Notes: generated from the sequence alone by a model not told the origin. Counted from the first letter of the stretch, positions 24,040-32,996 are shown. The stretch is DNA of 64,000 nt from Microcoleus sp036705565 (GCA_036705565.1 JAUBUY010000015.1); one strand, 5' to 3'. Program-made: numbers and translations.

Positions 24040-24362
24040 GGAACCTCAGCCTAAGTGCATGAGGCTTGTAAGAGATTCTTGCGAGCCGTCCTGACCAGCC
24101 TAAGACTTTCGAGGTCTACGTTTTTTGAGTCATGACACCCTGGGATGCGAAGCTAGTCCCCTGCCCTGTCATTTGCAGTTAAACAGTTTTAAGGTCACTG
24201 AAACAGTGCTGCAAGTTTAACAAGCTCTAAAAACATTGGCGAAGCTAACTTTACCCGTAAGGGAGTTTTGGAGAAGACCACATCTCCACGGAGGGGCAAC
24301 CATACCCCTCCACCCCAATCCAATGTAAAGCCGTCCTAGAAGGACGGGGTTTCAGACTCATT
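24040..24362 (+). mobile_element. IS200/IS605-like remnant without transposase
   Basis: The gap upstream of clpR ends in CCGTCCTAGAAGGACGGGG, a hairpin (24331-24347) followed by TTTCAGACTCA. This is the form I associate with the right ends of cyanobacterial IS200/IS605 (TnpB) elements. The preceding ~280 bases have the GC-rich, structured look of such an element but no tnpA or tnpB frame. The left end near GAGGCTTGTAAGAGATTC (about 24059) is uncertain. Confidence 0.4.
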
Positions 24363-24368
24363 TTTCTG

Positions 24369-25028
24369 ATGAACACACCCATTAAAGCAGTGCAATCGCC
24401 ATACTACGGGGAAGGGAACTCTCGGACGCCACCTCCCGATTTGCCATCCCTGTTGCTGAAGGAGCGGATCGTTTATCTGGGGATGCCTCTGGTGCCTGCG
24501 GTAACAGAACTGATTATTGCTGAACTGTTGTTCTTGCAGTACGAAGACCCCGAGAAGCCGATCAAAATCTACATCAACTCGACCGGCACTTCTGGTTACA
24601 GTGGCGAACCCGTCGGCTTTGAAACAGAAGCCTTCGCTATCTGCGATACGATCAGGTACATTAAGCCGCCCGTACACACTATTTGCCTCGGTTCGGCAAT
24701 GGGGATGTCTGCGATGCTGTTAGCGGCTGGTACAAAAGGCTTTCGAGCGAGTTTGCCCCACGCTTCCATTGTGTTGCACCAACCCAAGGCTTACACGCGG
24801 GGTCAAGCAAGCGACATTCAAATTCGCGCTAAGGAAGTGCTGGCAAATAAAGCGACGATGCTTGATATTTTTGCAAGCTGTACTGGCCAACCGATCGAAA
24901 AGATTACTAAAGATATGGATCGGTTGCTGTACCTGACGCCCCAGGAAGCTAAAGAATACGGTTTGATCGATCGCGTTCTTGAAAGTTCTGAAGAATTGCC
25001 GAAACCGCTGCCGGCTGGAGTCCTCTAA
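24369..25028 (+). CDS. clpR: ClpR, catalytically inactive ClpP paralogue
   Basis: A 219-residue subunit of the mixed ClpP3/ClpR proteolytic ring of cyanobacteria and chloroplasts. The fold is clear (IKIYINSTGTSGYSG, HQPKAYTRGQASDIQIRAKE, EAKEYGLIDRVLES). The nucleophile segment reads GSAMGMSAMLLAAG, with Gly where ClpP has Ser, and the catalytic Asp segment reads KDMDRLLYL, with Leu in place of Asp. His in VLHQP remains. This loss defines ClpR. It lies 161 bases upstream of clpP3 on the same strand. Confidence 0.92.
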   Translation: MNTPIKAVQSPYYGEGNSRTPPPDLPSLLLKERIVYLGMPLVPAVTELIIAELLFLQYEDPEKPIKIYINSTGTSGYSGEPVGFETEAFAICDTIRYIKPPVHTICLGSAMGMSAMLLAAGTKGFRASLPHASIVLHQPKAYTRGQASDIQIRAKEVLANKATMLDIFASCTGQPIEKITKDMDRLLYLTPQEAKEYGLIDRVLESSEELPKPLPAGVL

Positions 25029-25189
25029 TTCGGTTAGGGGGTATTAGTTATTAGTTATTAGTTATTGGTTAGGGTTTATTGGTCATTATAACCACAAACT
25101 AAAAAACCGGAAATAACAACTAACAAATAACTAATAAACCATAACCAATTGCCCGATCACCAATTACCAACTAAACGGAGTTCCGAATT
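25029..25189. repeat. TTAGTTATTAG repeats between clpR and clpP3
   Basis: TATTAGTTATTAGTTATTAG at the left and its inverse AACTAACAAATAACTAATAA at the right make a long imperfect palindrome around 25040-25150. AACGGAG at 25173-25179 is the ribosome site for the next gene. Confidence 0.7.
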
Positions 25190-25783
25190 ATGCCTATCGG
25201 TGTGCCAAAAGTTCCCTACAAGATGCCGGGGGGTTATGATACTCAGTGGATTAATATCTACGATCGCCTCTACCGGGAACGGATTATTTTCTTGGGCAGG
25301 GACGTTGACGATGAAATTGCCAATCAAATCATCGCTGTGATGCTCTATCTTGATTCGGAAGATTCAGGTAAGGATATTATTTTATACATCAATTCCCCAG
25401 GCGGGATGGTGTCGGCAGGCATGGCTATTTTTGATACCATGCAGCACATTAAATCAGACGTGGTGACGATTTGTGTGGGCTTGGCTGCTTCGATGGGTTC
25501 TTTCCTGTTAGCTGCCGGTGCGAAGGGGAAACGGTTAGCTTTGCCTCACTCGCGCATCATGATTCACCAGCCTTCTGGGGGCACGCGGGGACAAGCAACG
25601 GATATTCAGATTGAGGCCAAAGAGATTCTGCGACTGCGCCACCAACTCAACGGTATCTATGCTAAGAATACTGGCAAGCCGATCGAGAAAATCGAGAAGG
25701 ACATGGATCGCGACTATTTCATGTCCGCTGAGGAAGCCAAGGAATACGGCTTGATTGACAGAGTGATCGAAGATCGTCCGTAA
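25190..25783 (+). CDS. clpP3: ClpP protease proteolytic subunit (ClpP3 type)
   Basis: A 197-residue serine protease that degrades unfolded proteins with a Clp ATPase. The triad is intact: Ser in GLAASMGSFLL, His in MIHQPSGG, and Asp in KDMDRDYFMS. It is paired with clpR in the cyanobacterial ClpP3/R core. The start MPIGVPKVPYKMPGG matches the unprocessed ClpP3 form without the propeptide of E. coli ClpP. The ATG at 25190 is behind AACGGAG. Confidence 0.93.
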   Translation: MPIGVPKVPYKMPGGYDTQWINIYDRLYRERIIFLGRDVDDEIANQIIAVMLYLDSEDSGKDIILYINSPGGMVSAGMAIFDTMQHIKSDVVTICVGLAASMGSFLLAAGAKGKRLALPHSRIMIHQPSGGTRGQATDIQIEAKEILRLRHQLNGIYAKNTGKPIEKIEKDMDRDYFMSAEEAKEYGLIDRVIEDRP

Positions 25784-25800
25784 GTTATTTTTGCGCTACC

Positions 25801-25880
25801 GTAGTGCGGGCAAGCCTCGCACTACAACCCAGTTTTTCGGTAAATTTTGGCAGAATCTTTACATTGAAGGATTCTGCCAT
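25801..25880 (+). repeat. Two hairpins after clpP3
   Basis: GTAGTGCG/CGCACTAC (25801-25825) and a perfect TGGCAGAATC/GATTCTGCCA stem (25848-25879). Neither is followed by a T run, so termination is uncertain. Confidence 0.6.
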
Positions 25881-25914
25881 ATTTAATGGTACTATCAACG
25901 CTCATTCATGCTAG

Positions 25915-26541
25915 ATGGATATTGCAGATTATTACCGACAGTTAGGGCTGAGGTTAGGTGCGAGTTTATCGCAAGTTAAGACCTCTTATCGGCAGTTAGC
26001 GAGACAGTATCACCCCGATGTGAATCCGGGAAACGAACAGGCTAAAAATAAGTTTATTGCTATTACTGAGGCTTATAAGTTCCTGGTGAATGTTGCCCCC
26101 CACCATGTTGCGGAGTCGAAAGTTGCCAATTCCACTGTGCCGCCTAGTTCGACACCGCCGGATCGGGGGGTGAAAGCTCAACCGCAGGCAGTTAAGGTGA
26201 CTCGAAAAGAGGCTGCGGTTCAATCTCATGCGGATCTGTCGGCGGTGGAACAAAAGTTAAAGCAAGATGCTTATGTTGAGTTGCAGCAGTTGCTGAAATA
26301 TCACAGGTTCCCGCGGGCGATCGCCTTGATTGAGGGTTTGGCCCAGCGGGTTCCCGAAGATTTGGAGGTGCGTCAGTGGCAGGCGATCGCCTATCAGCGC
26401 TGGGGACGGCATTTGATCGGAGAAAAGCAGGTTGATAAGGCGAGAATTTATTTGAAAAAGGCTGTGAAAACTGACCCTCACAATCGGGCTTTGTGGGCGG
26501 AAGTTGAGCGGGATTTTCGCAGGTTGGAAGAGATTTATTGA
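25915..26541 (+). CDS. J-domain protein with C-terminal TPR-like helices
   Basis: A 208-residue DnaJ-type co-chaperone. The J domain is at residues 3-62, with the Hsp70-stimulating HPD in ARQYHPDVNPG. There is no Gly/Phe or zinc-finger region. A polar linker (65-110) leads to two helical-repeat units, ALIEGLAQRVPEDLEVRQWQ and ARIYLKKAVKTDPHNRALWA, resembling TPRs. This layout is common in cyanobacteria. It would bring client proteins to DnaK. The 3' end overlaps the convergent kinase gene by seven bases. Confidence 0.88.
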   Translation: MDIADYYRQLGLRLGASLSQVKTSYRQLARQYHPDVNPGNEQAKNKFIAITEAYKFLVNVAPHHVAESKVANSTVPPSSTPPDRGVKAQPQAVKVTRKEAAVQSHADLSAVEQKLKQDAYVELQQLLKYHRFPRAIALIEGLAQRVPEDLEVRQWQAIAYQRWGRHLIGEKQVDKARIYLKKAVKTDPHNRALWAEVERDFRRLEEIY

Positions 26542-27464
26542 AGCGATGTTGCGTCCCCCTTTTGCAGGGGGTCTGCGTCGTGAATTTTTAATTTTTCTAA
26601 AATAACTTGGGTATTTTCAGGTCTGTTTTCTGGTAGCGGTTCCATCAATTCGTCGATCGACTCTAGGAGTAACGGGTCAATATCTACAGCCTGGTTCCTC
26701 CAATTAATTTTACCAGTTTTTTCATTAACGGGAAAGTCGATCGGCTCTATGCCTGTTAATAAATGTACAAAAGTACGCCCTAGGGCAAAAAAGTCCGATC
26801 GCACGCCTGCTTTACCTAGAATTTGTTCCGGTGCAGCGTATCCAGCAGAACCTATGGGTGCGGTCTCTATCTCTGCTTCTGTGGCGGCGCCGAAGTCAAT
26901 TAATCTCAATTTTCCATTGGCTTCAACCATCAGGTTGGATGGTTTAATATCCCGATGCACTACATGATATCTGTGGATTTCCTGCAAAATGTGAAGCATT
27001 TGTTGCAGCCAATCAAGGGCGAGCTTTTGAGAAACGTAGTGTTTTTTAGTTAATAATTCTGCCAAGTTTTCTCCGCTAATTTTTTCCATCACCAAACAAG
27101 ACAATTTCTGGAAGTTCTGGGGGATTTTAATTGGGAAATAACCGTCTGGTTCGACTTGGGGAACAGATCCCTTTCCGGCCAGCCAAATCAAAACTCGCGC
27201 TTCTTGCTTGAACAAGCGAACTAAATCGGGGTTGTGGGCGTGTTTCAAGACTTTTAAAATTTTGACAGTGCCCCATTCGTTTTCCCCGGTTCCCAAATCT
27301 TCAACTTCAAAGATGTCTGTGGGGCGTGCGGGATTGGGCGATCGCACTGGTTTAAGGATGCGATAGCGATCGGCAATTAACAAATCCGTGCCACAAGCTT
27401 GACAATTTTGAGCAGCAGCAGGATTTTCGCGTTGTTCGCATTGAGGATTGATGCAGTAAATCAT
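26535..27464 (-). CDS. Serine/threonine protein kinase with N-terminal four-Cys motif
   Basis: A 309-residue eukaryotic-like kinase. The N-terminus has a zinc-ribbon-like CINPQC..NCQACG, typical of a large cyanobacterial Pkn group. The Gly-rich loop is weak (PVRSPNPARPTD), but Lys in TVKILK, the HRD-type VVHRDIKPSNLM and DFG in LIDFGAATE are present, as is APEQILGK. No transmembrane or C-terminal sensory domain follows, so it is soluble. Its 5' end sits directly against a TTTTAGA heptamer array, and no Shine-Dalgarno sequence is visible. Confidence 0.9.
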   Translation of the reverse strand: MIYCINPQCEQRENPAAAQNCQACGTDLLIADRYRILKPVRSPNPARPTDIFEVEDLGTGENEWGTVKILKVLKHAHNPDLVRLFKQEARVLIWLAGKGSVPQVEPDGYFPIKIPQNFQKLSCLVMEKISGENLAELLTKKHYVSQKLALDWLQQMLHILQEIHRYHVVHRDIKPSNLMVEANGKLRLIDFGAATEAEIETAPIGSAGYAAPEQILGKAGVRSDFFALGRTFVHLLTGIEPIDFPVNEKTGKINWRNQAVDIDPLLLESIDELMEPLPENRPENTQVILEKLKIHDADPLQKGDATSLQ

Positions 27465-27465
27465 A

Positions 27466-27500
27466 CCATTTTAGATTTTAGATTTTAGATTTTAGATTGG
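27466..27500 (-). repeat. (TTTTAGA)n heptamer array at the kinase start
   Basis: Four TTTTAGA units end two bases from the ATG of the kinase. On the minus strand the junction reads AAAATGGTATG, as at 18312 and, with one change, at the binding-protein start at 1746. Confidence 0.85.
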
Positions 27501-27579
27501 AAATGACGGACGCTGTATCGGTTTAGAGCTTGGTTTTGCATTTTTTTTTTGGGGAAGTCGTATCACTTTGATTGATAAA

Positions 27580-27900
27580 TTACCATAAAACCCAGCAGTT
27601 CTGATCGTCTACAGTTATGTCAGCGCGGGCGCTACAATTTGTCCAATCTTTGGTTGCGGTTACGTCGAAGAGTTTGGTCAAAAATTCAGTCATTTTGCGG
27701 ATAATCTCTTCGGCTTTGACTTCAACTTTTTTGGACTCTGGCGGCAGTTGTTCGCCTTCTTCGTCTTTGGGGCGGTAAGTACGGGAGATTCCAGAAAGCA
27801 CAGCGGGCTTCTGGAGTGCTTTTTGAGCTTCTGCGAGTTCTTGGACGGATCGGCTTTTGATGCCTTTTTCGATCGCAATAATCTGATTTAAGCGTGGCAT
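27580..27900 (-). pseudogene. 3'-truncated conserved hypothetical gene
   Basis: The 106 residues begin MPRLNQIIAIEKGIKSRSVQ and contain LSGISRTYRPKDEEGEQLPP and FDVTATKDWTNCSARADITV. This is the N-terminal half of a conserved bacterial family of roughly 220-230 residues that I recognise but cannot name by function. In the family the chain continues past RADITVD into a LLxxVPVTYLLFLEKQL segment; here it ends after DDQNCWVLW. The DNA that follows does not restore the rest in any frame, so the gene looks cut off at its 3' end. Whether the stub is translated is unknown. Confidence 0.65.
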
Positions 27901-28071
27901 TGTTCGATGTTATTGACGCTGAACTCATATCAAGCCGGGTTAATACTGATAATCGAATTGTTTGTCCTGTGGCTTTTAGGGCTTTGAGGACTCTCCCTCC
28001 TCAGTACCAACCTCACGATCGTTCTTGAACCAAACTTGCTCATCATGTAGTATTCCATAATTCAATATAAA

Positions 28072-29025
28072 TTACAAGCTTTCTTTTCTAGGCGCGGTGC
28101 CAACAGAGCCCGTCGCTACCGTACTCAGCAATTTATCTCTCAAAAACTCGGCAAAATCTCTAGCGTCGCTGCGGATCAAGTGGATGCCATCATTGGTACG
28201 CCATTCTCGCTCTTTCGGGGGTGGCAGCCACTCAAAACGATCGGACGGAAACAGCTTTTTAGCCAATTCTTGGACTTGTTTTCTCCTGATTGCAGCGTTA
28301 ACTCGTGACTCTTGCGGTATGTCAAATAAAACTACTTTTGCCCCGCTATTTTTTTGGATTTCTGCGATTTGAATTTTAATAAACTCAGCTTCTTTTTTTA
28401 TAGCTTCTGCATCTTGTTCAGACAAAGGTTGACTTTGAATATCTACTATCGTTTGGATAGCTTTTTGGGATAAGTCGGGAGTAAGATATCGACCTTCTAA
28501 TCTGTCTAGAGCCTCTCGCGTCACTTTTTGACTCGGCTTCGATCGACTTTTAAAAACATCCACAAAAATGCTAATCGGACGGTATTCCTCTCTCATCATT
28601 GGTAGATACTGGCGTAACCAATAAAAAAGAGGATGATACAAAGAATCCATTAATTCTGTATCTATTTTCCGAACAATAGTATCGTTAATTTCCACCAAAA
28701 CAATAGGAGGCTTGGTTTTACTTCTTTTAACTATTTCTAAACCTGTTTGGCTCGCTCCTCCCCCCAAGGCTATGCTCTTTACGCCCTCTCCAATGTCTTT
28801 AATATTAAGGTTTGCAGCTAGAGAACTACCTACCATTACCATTTTTAGATCGGAATTATCCTGATATACATACCTTTGAGTTTTAACAATATTATTTTGA
28901 AGCAGGCTAACTCCATCGGAAGCAGGCAAAACTCCGCCGCTGACGAGCGCTTGATAAAAACTCATTATAAACAGAAAAATTAGTACCGGGCGCAAAATCG
29001 GTCGCAACGGGAATTTGACAAACAT
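28072..29025 (-). CDS. SGNH-hydrolase-like membrane-anchored protein (partner of MBOAT)
   Basis: A 317-residue protein with one N-terminal membrane helix (PVLIFLFIMSFYQALVSGG, residues 11-29) and an extracytoplasmic SGNH-like domain. The candidate nucleophile is in MVGSSLAANL and the Asp-His pair in TNDGIHLIRSDA. Such proteins act with MBOAT acyltransferases (DltD with DltB, AlgJ/AlgX with AlgI) in acylation of envelope polymers. The start was set at the ATG at 29025, 10 bases after the MBOAT stop; a longer start at 29073 would overlap it. The acceptor polymer is unknown. Confidence 0.7.
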   Translation of the reverse strand: MFVKFPLRPILRPVLIFLFIMSFYQALVSGGVLPASDGVSLLQNNIVKTQRYVYQDNSDLKMVMVGSSLAANLNIKDIGEGVKSIALGGGASQTGLEIVKRSKTKPPIVLVEINDTIVRKIDTELMDSLYHPLFYWLRQYLPMMREEYRPISIFVDVFKSRSKPSQKVTREALDRLEGRYLTPDLSQKAIQTIVDIQSQPLSEQDAEAIKKEAEFIKIQIAEIQKNSGAKVVLFDIPQESRVNAAIRRKQVQELAKKLFPSDRFEWLPPPKEREWRTNDGIHLIRSDARDFAEFLRDKLLSTVATGSVGTAPRKESL

Positions 29026-29035
29026 AGAACACCTT

Positions 29036-30541
29036 CTAGAATTGGAAATAAATAAATTGTTTCGAGCTGCCACTGTTGAGGAATATCATTGCTAGCATAA
29101 TTCCTAAAGCTAAATCTTGATAAACGCTCCAGACTTTTTGGCCGTTTTTATTTGAATCCTGTTTCATCAGATTTTGCCAAGTGGGAAAATGGGGAATGTG
29201 ATAAATCACTACTGGTAGGGAAAAAATTAGCGTCGGAATAATGTGACTCCAACCGGGCTTGATTTTATAGTTGCGAACTAAAGTAACTGCGAAGTCAACC
29301 GCTTCTTCAAATCGAGGCAGTTTGAAAAGCAGCCATCCCACGGAAACAAAAGAGAAAATGCCTAAAACGCTAAGGCTGTCCAATAATAATTGCTGCCAGA
29401 TTGGTTTGGTTTTTGCTTGATTTGGTTCTGGCAATTTGTTTTTGGATTTGTCGAAGCCAAAAAAGCGTTCTACGGCTAAACCCAAGCCGTGATAAATTCC
29501 CCAAACTGCATAACTCCAAGCAGCCCCATGCCATAATCCTCCTAAAGTCATTACTATCATTAAGTTAACATAAGTTCTGATTCTGCCTTTGCGGTTTCCG
29601 CCGAGGGGAAAGTATAGATAATCTCGGAGCCAAGTTGAGAGGGAAATGTGCCACCTTCTCCAGAATTCGGAGAGGGAACGAGAGATGTAAGGAAAGTCGA
29701 AGTTGTCGGGAATTCTGTAACCCAAAGCGGCTGCAAAACCGATCGCAATTAAGGAGTAACCGGCAAAATCGGCGAAAATTTGGATTGAGTAGCCAAACAG
29801 CAGTGTCAGGTTGGTAATCGTTCCAAATCCTTGGTAGTAGGGAAAGCTGATCCAGAAGGTATAGTCTTTTAAGTTGTCGGCGATGACCATTTTTAGGAAG
29901 TAGCCGACAACGAGCGAGCGAAAAATGAAATTCCAAGGAATATCTTTAAAGTATTTAGGAACAATCTGGGGATAAAAAGTCTTGGATTTTAAAATCGGGC
30001 CTGACAGTAAATTGGGGAAAAAGCTAATAAAAAATGAAGTATTTAGCAGGTGTTGGGTGAAGTTGGGCGAGACGTAAGCGTTTGCTTCGGTTTCGCTTTT
30101 GTTTTTTTGAGTCAGTACGTCTACGATTAAACTTATGCCTTCAAATGTGTAGAAAGAAATGCCGATAGGCAGAGGCAATTTTAAGAATAAATAAGCAATG
30201 CTGCCTTCGGAGCGAGCAATATTAAAAACATCGGTAACAAAGTTAGTTAGCAAACCAGCGTATTTAAACAAGCTCAAAATTAATACATTGAGAACGACTC
30301 CCGATAAAGCCCAAAAAAATCGCTGTTTCTTGCCAGAAATCCGGGCAACTTGAAAGCTGACTGTAGCGTTGATAAGAATGGAGAGTAGCAGGATCAGCAA
30401 CAGTGCGGGGGCGCTCCAACTGTAAAAAATAAAGCTGGCAATTATCAGGATGGGAACCTGCAATTTTTGCAACGGAGGGAAATAATATATGGCGAAAACA
30501 ATCGCAAAAAATACTAAAAATTCAATACTGTTAAATAACAT
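29036..30541 (-). CDS. MBOAT family O-acyltransferase (AlgI/DltB type)
   Basis: A 501-residue polytopic membrane protein that moves acyl groups, usually acetyl, across the membrane to an extracellular glycan. Family blocks are PLPIGISFYTFEGIS, SEFWRRWHISLSTWLRDYLY, FPLGGNRKG and MTLGGLWHGAAWSYAVWGI, in which His of LWHGA is the catalytic residue. Start MLFNSIEFLVFF at 30541, the standard AlgI-like N-terminus. It is followed by the SGNH-like gene on the same strand, and together they form a two-component O-acylation unit. Confidence 0.92.
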   Translation of the reverse strand: MLFNSIEFLVFFAIVFAIYYFPPLQKLQVPILIIASFIFYSWSAPALLLILLLSILINATVSFQVARISGKKQRFFWALSGVVLNVLILSLFKYAGLLTNFVTDVFNIARSEGSIAYLFLKLPLPIGISFYTFEGISLIVDVLTQKNKSETEANAYVSPNFTQHLLNTSFFISFFPNLLSGPILKSKTFYPQIVPKYFKDIPWNFIFRSLVVGYFLKMVIADNLKDYTFWISFPYYQGFGTITNLTLLFGYSIQIFADFAGYSLIAIGFAAALGYRIPDNFDFPYISRSLSEFWRRWHISLSTWLRDYLYFPLGGNRKGRIRTYVNLMIVMTLGGLWHGAAWSYAVWGIYHGLGLAVERFFGFDKSKNKLPEPNQAKTKPIWQQLLLDSLSVLGIFSFVSVGWLLFKLPRFEEAVDFAVTLVRNYKIKPGWSHIIPTLIFSLPVVIYHIPHFPTWQNLMKQDSNKNGQKVWSVYQDLALGIMLAMIFLNSGSSKQFIYFQF

Positions 30542-30579
30542 AATTTGTGATTTCGCTCTTTTACGTAGCCTGTGACCCA

Positions 30580-30753
30580 CTATATCAACCGCCTGGGACT
30601 AATGGCAAGACTAGCCCAGAACCCGATCGCGATCGCGCATCCTACCAAAGTGTAGCAAATATCACTCTTTATGAGCGCTGCGACTACCTCTTGAGATAGA
30701 TGCGGAAATACCTCCCAGGGCGCGTTGTCATTTCGGGAAACATTTCTTAACAT
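30580..30753 (-). CDS. Small hypothetical membrane protein (doubtful)
   Basis: A 57-residue reading, from MLRNVSRNDNAPWEVFPHLS to a C-terminal hydrophobic segment YTLVGCAIAIGFWASLAI and ending SPRRLI. It has one predicted helix, no recognised family and no clear ribosome site. It lies 38 bases upstream of the MBOAT gene on the same strand. It could be a real short subunit or chance. Confidence 0.25.
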   Translation of the reverse strand: MLRNVSRNDNAPWEVFPHLSQEVVAALIKSDICYTLVGCAIAIGFWASLAISPRRLI

Positions 30754-30847
30754 ATAGATAACAAAGGGAATCCGAGGAGACACTAAAAATCCTTAAGCCC
30801 TTGGGGTGCCCGGTTAATCAGACTTTTCGCAAACAAGGGCTAAATTA

Positions 30848-31102
30848 ATGAACAAGCAGCAAAACTCCGAAGTTTCAGCATTTTTGCCCATGCTCCAAAA
30901 AGGCATTTGGCTGTTTGGGATTCTCTCTTGGATATTCGGGCTGACAGATAGAAGTATTGCACTATTATCTGACGGATATTTGTCGGCGATCGATATTGTC
31001 CAGCTATTTACAGCATCATTTTTCTTCATTAGCTGGCTGTTTTTAAGCCCGTTTTTGGGCCTTAACTCCCAGAGTCAGCCGAAGGAAGAAGCATCTCCCT
31101 AG
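30848..31102 (+). CDS. Small hypothetical membrane protein
   Basis: An 84-residue protein with two likely membrane helices (MLQKGIWLFGILSWIFGL and IVQLFTASFFFISWLFLS) and a polar tail. I do not recognise the family. It starts at the ATG at 30848 with an AAGGGC upstream. It is convergent with the EI24-type gene, four bases away. The antisense reading at 30814-31029 has less protein-like composition. Confidence 0.5.
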   Translation: MNKQQNSEVSAFLPMLQKGIWLFGILSWIFGLTDRSIALLSDGYLSAIDIVQLFTASFFFISWLFLSPFLGLNSQSQPKEEASP

Positions 31103-31105
31103 TTT

Positions 31106-31999
31106 TTAAGTTGTAATGTTAGTTTCTCGATCGCTCTTTCTTTCTTCGGGAGCAAAGCGGGCCGGCCAAATGCGATCGCAAAAAAACAAAGTTCCCGCCG
31201 TCACGCACAGCGGAATTGCCAACAAATTCAACAGCGGAATGCTCACCAAACCCAAACAAACCAAACCAAAACTCCCGCTGGCGGGCAAACTCGCCCAAAT
31301 TATCTCCAACTTCTCCTGAAAAGGTCGCCTCCGCCTCTCCAAAGGTGCATCTAAAAAGTCCAAACAGACAATAGTCGCGCCCAAAGCTACGCCACCAAAA
31401 CTGCTAAGAATAGAGCCGACACCAGGAATAAAATTTAGCAGCAGCAGGGGTATACCGACGCTCAACAAAATTTGTAGTTTTCGCAGTTCAAAGGCGATCG
31501 CCCTTTGAATATCGCCAAAACTACTCGCCAAATTCATTGGTGCTTCTGCGGGCAATTGACCGTTCCGCAGCAGTTCCAATTGTTCGGAAAGTTTGCCGTA
31601 CCAGGGCGAACCTAAAATCACGCCAAACTGCACTAACAAAAATCCAATTATCAGCAAAAGTCCTGACACTAGGAGTACGCGCAGCAGCCAGCCGAAAGCA
31701 ACTGTTAACACGCCGAGAAAGCTCAGCCAAGCTGGAAAACTCGCAATTAGAGCATTAAATCGGACGGACAAATCGGCAACTAAAACATCTATCCCAGCCA
31801 AACTGGGAAATAGCAAGCTTAAATAAAGACCAATACCAATTATAAAATTTAGCACCACGGGAACTAATACATAAGTCCACAGCTTGGGAGTTTGCAAAAT
31901 CAGCGTGAAAGCTCGCAAAGGATAGGTGAAACCTGCCAGGAGTCCAATTGGTGCGGTAATGGCGGCGCGGGCGGGGTTTGAATTTAACTGTTTTGACAT
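31106..31999 (-). CDS. EI24/CysZ-type membrane protein
   Basis: A 297-residue integral membrane protein with about six hydrophobic stretches. GLLAGFTYPLRAFTLILQTP at the N-terminus, GSPWYGKLSEQLE in the middle and LPLLNFIPGVGSIL-like LLLLNFIPGVGSILSS are hallmarks of the EI24/CysZ family. CysZ is a sulfate channel in proteobacteria, and EI24 is an ER protein in eukaryotes. The cyanobacterial role is not known. The start was set at MSKQLNSNPARAAI (31999); an upstream ATG at 32038 is also possible. Confidence 0.8.
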   Translation of the reverse strand: MSKQLNSNPARAAITAPIGLLAGFTYPLRAFTLILQTPKLWTYVLVPVVLNFIIGIGLYLSLLFPSLAGIDVLVADLSVRFNALIASFPAWLSFLGVLTVAFGWLLRVLLVSGLLLIIGFLLVQFGVILGSPWYGKLSEQLELLRNGQLPAEAPMNLASSFGDIQRAIAFELRKLQILLSVGIPLLLLNFIPGVGSILSSFGGVALGATIVCLDFLDAPLERRRRPFQEKLEIIWASLPASGSFGLVCLGLVSIPLLNLLAIPLCVTAGTLFFCDRIWPARFAPEERKSDRETNITT

Positions 32000-32088
32000 A
32001 TTTTCTGCTTTTGAGGACTCGACTCTATTTTCTATCATCCATTTTCCATTATTATGACTGATGAGGATTTATCGCAGGTTGCCCAAAA

Positions 32089-32880
32089 GTGAAGCTTTTT
32101 ATTTACCATACCCCGGAACTTACGCCAGCCGACAAAATGCCGGCTTGCGCGATCGCAGTTGATGTGCTGCGGGCGACTACGACAATGGCAACGGCCCTGA
32201 ATAATGGGGCGGAAGCTGTCCAAGTTTTCAGCGACTTAGATAAGCTAATGGCAAGCAGCGAAAAATGGCCTGCTGATAAGCGGATTCGCGCTGGAGAGCG
32301 CGGCGGCGGGAAAGTTGACGGATTTGACATGGGGAATTCTCCTCTCGACTGCACGCCAGAAAAGGTGAGTGGGAAGCGAATTTTTATCAGCACAACTAAT
32401 GGTACTCGCGCTCTGGAACGAGTGCAAGCTGCTGCAACTGTGTTAACGGCGGCTTTGATTAACCGCAAATCTGTGGTGCAGTTTTTGTTAAGTAAACGGC
32501 CGGAAACTATTTGGATTGTGGGTTCTGGTTGGGAAGGAAGTTATTCGTTGGAAGATACGGTTTGTGCTGGTGCGATCGCCCAAAGTCTCCTAGCAGAAAG
32601 CGGTATTCCTGCGAGCGATTTTGCTGGTAACGATGAAGTATTTGGGGCTATTGCTCTTTATCTCCACTGGCAAGATCGGTTGCACGAATTGTTGGAAAGG
32701 GCTAGCCACGGCCAGCGCCTCCTCGGTTTAGGTGTTATTGAAGATTTAAAATATTGCGCGCAAACGGATACTTTAGATGTGCTGCCGATGCAGCGAGAAC
32801 CGGGAGTTTTGGTTAAGTCGGATTTTAAAATTCCTCAAGCTAATTTCTGGGATCAATCTTCGGAACAAACGGCGAATTAA
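32089..32880 (+). CDS. comB: 2-phosphosulfolactate phosphatase family protein (ComB)
   Basis: A 263-residue Mg2+-dependent phosphatase of the ComB family, named from coenzyme M synthesis in methanogens. Cyanobacterial members have an unclear substrate. AIAVDVLRATTTMATAL at about residues 22-38, GERGGGKVDGFDMGNSP at about 68-84, and STTNGTRAL are family signatures. The GTG start at 32089 gives the usual KLFIYHTPE N-terminus. It is divergent from the EI24 gene across 89 bases. Confidence 0.85.
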   Translation: MKLFIYHTPELTPADKMPACAIAVDVLRATTTMATALNNGAEAVQVFSDLDKLMASSEKWPADKRIRAGERGGGKVDGFDMGNSPLDCTPEKVSGKRIFISTTNGTRALERVQAAATVLTAALINRKSVVQFLLSKRPETIWIVGSGWEGSYSLEDTVCAGAIAQSLLAESGIPASDFAGNDEVFGAIALYLHWQDRLHELLERASHGQRLLGLGVIEDLKYCAQTDTLDVLPMQREPGVLVKSDFKIPQANFWDQSSEQTAN

Positions 32881-32912
32881 ATTTTTCTGCCAGTGGTGTA
32901 AGCTGTCGCGCA

Positions 32913-32996
32913 TTTAAATTGTATATTCAGGGCGGGCGGGACGCTAGGGCCCCTACTCCCCACAAGACTTTGATTTTTTTTGACATACAATTTAAA
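32913..32996. mobile_element. Small inverted-repeat element (TTTAAATTGTAT ends)
   Basis: Perfect 12-bp inverted ends TTTAAATTGTAT (32913-32924) and ATACAATTTAAA (32985-32996) bound an 84-bp segment with GGGCGGGCGGGACGC. MITE-like. Only one copy in the window. Confidence 0.55.

Noticed and set aside
30814..31029. 71-codon minus-strand open frame opposite the small membrane protein
   Set aside because: Less protein-like than the plus-strand frame with two clear hydrophobic helices and an upstream ribosome-like site.
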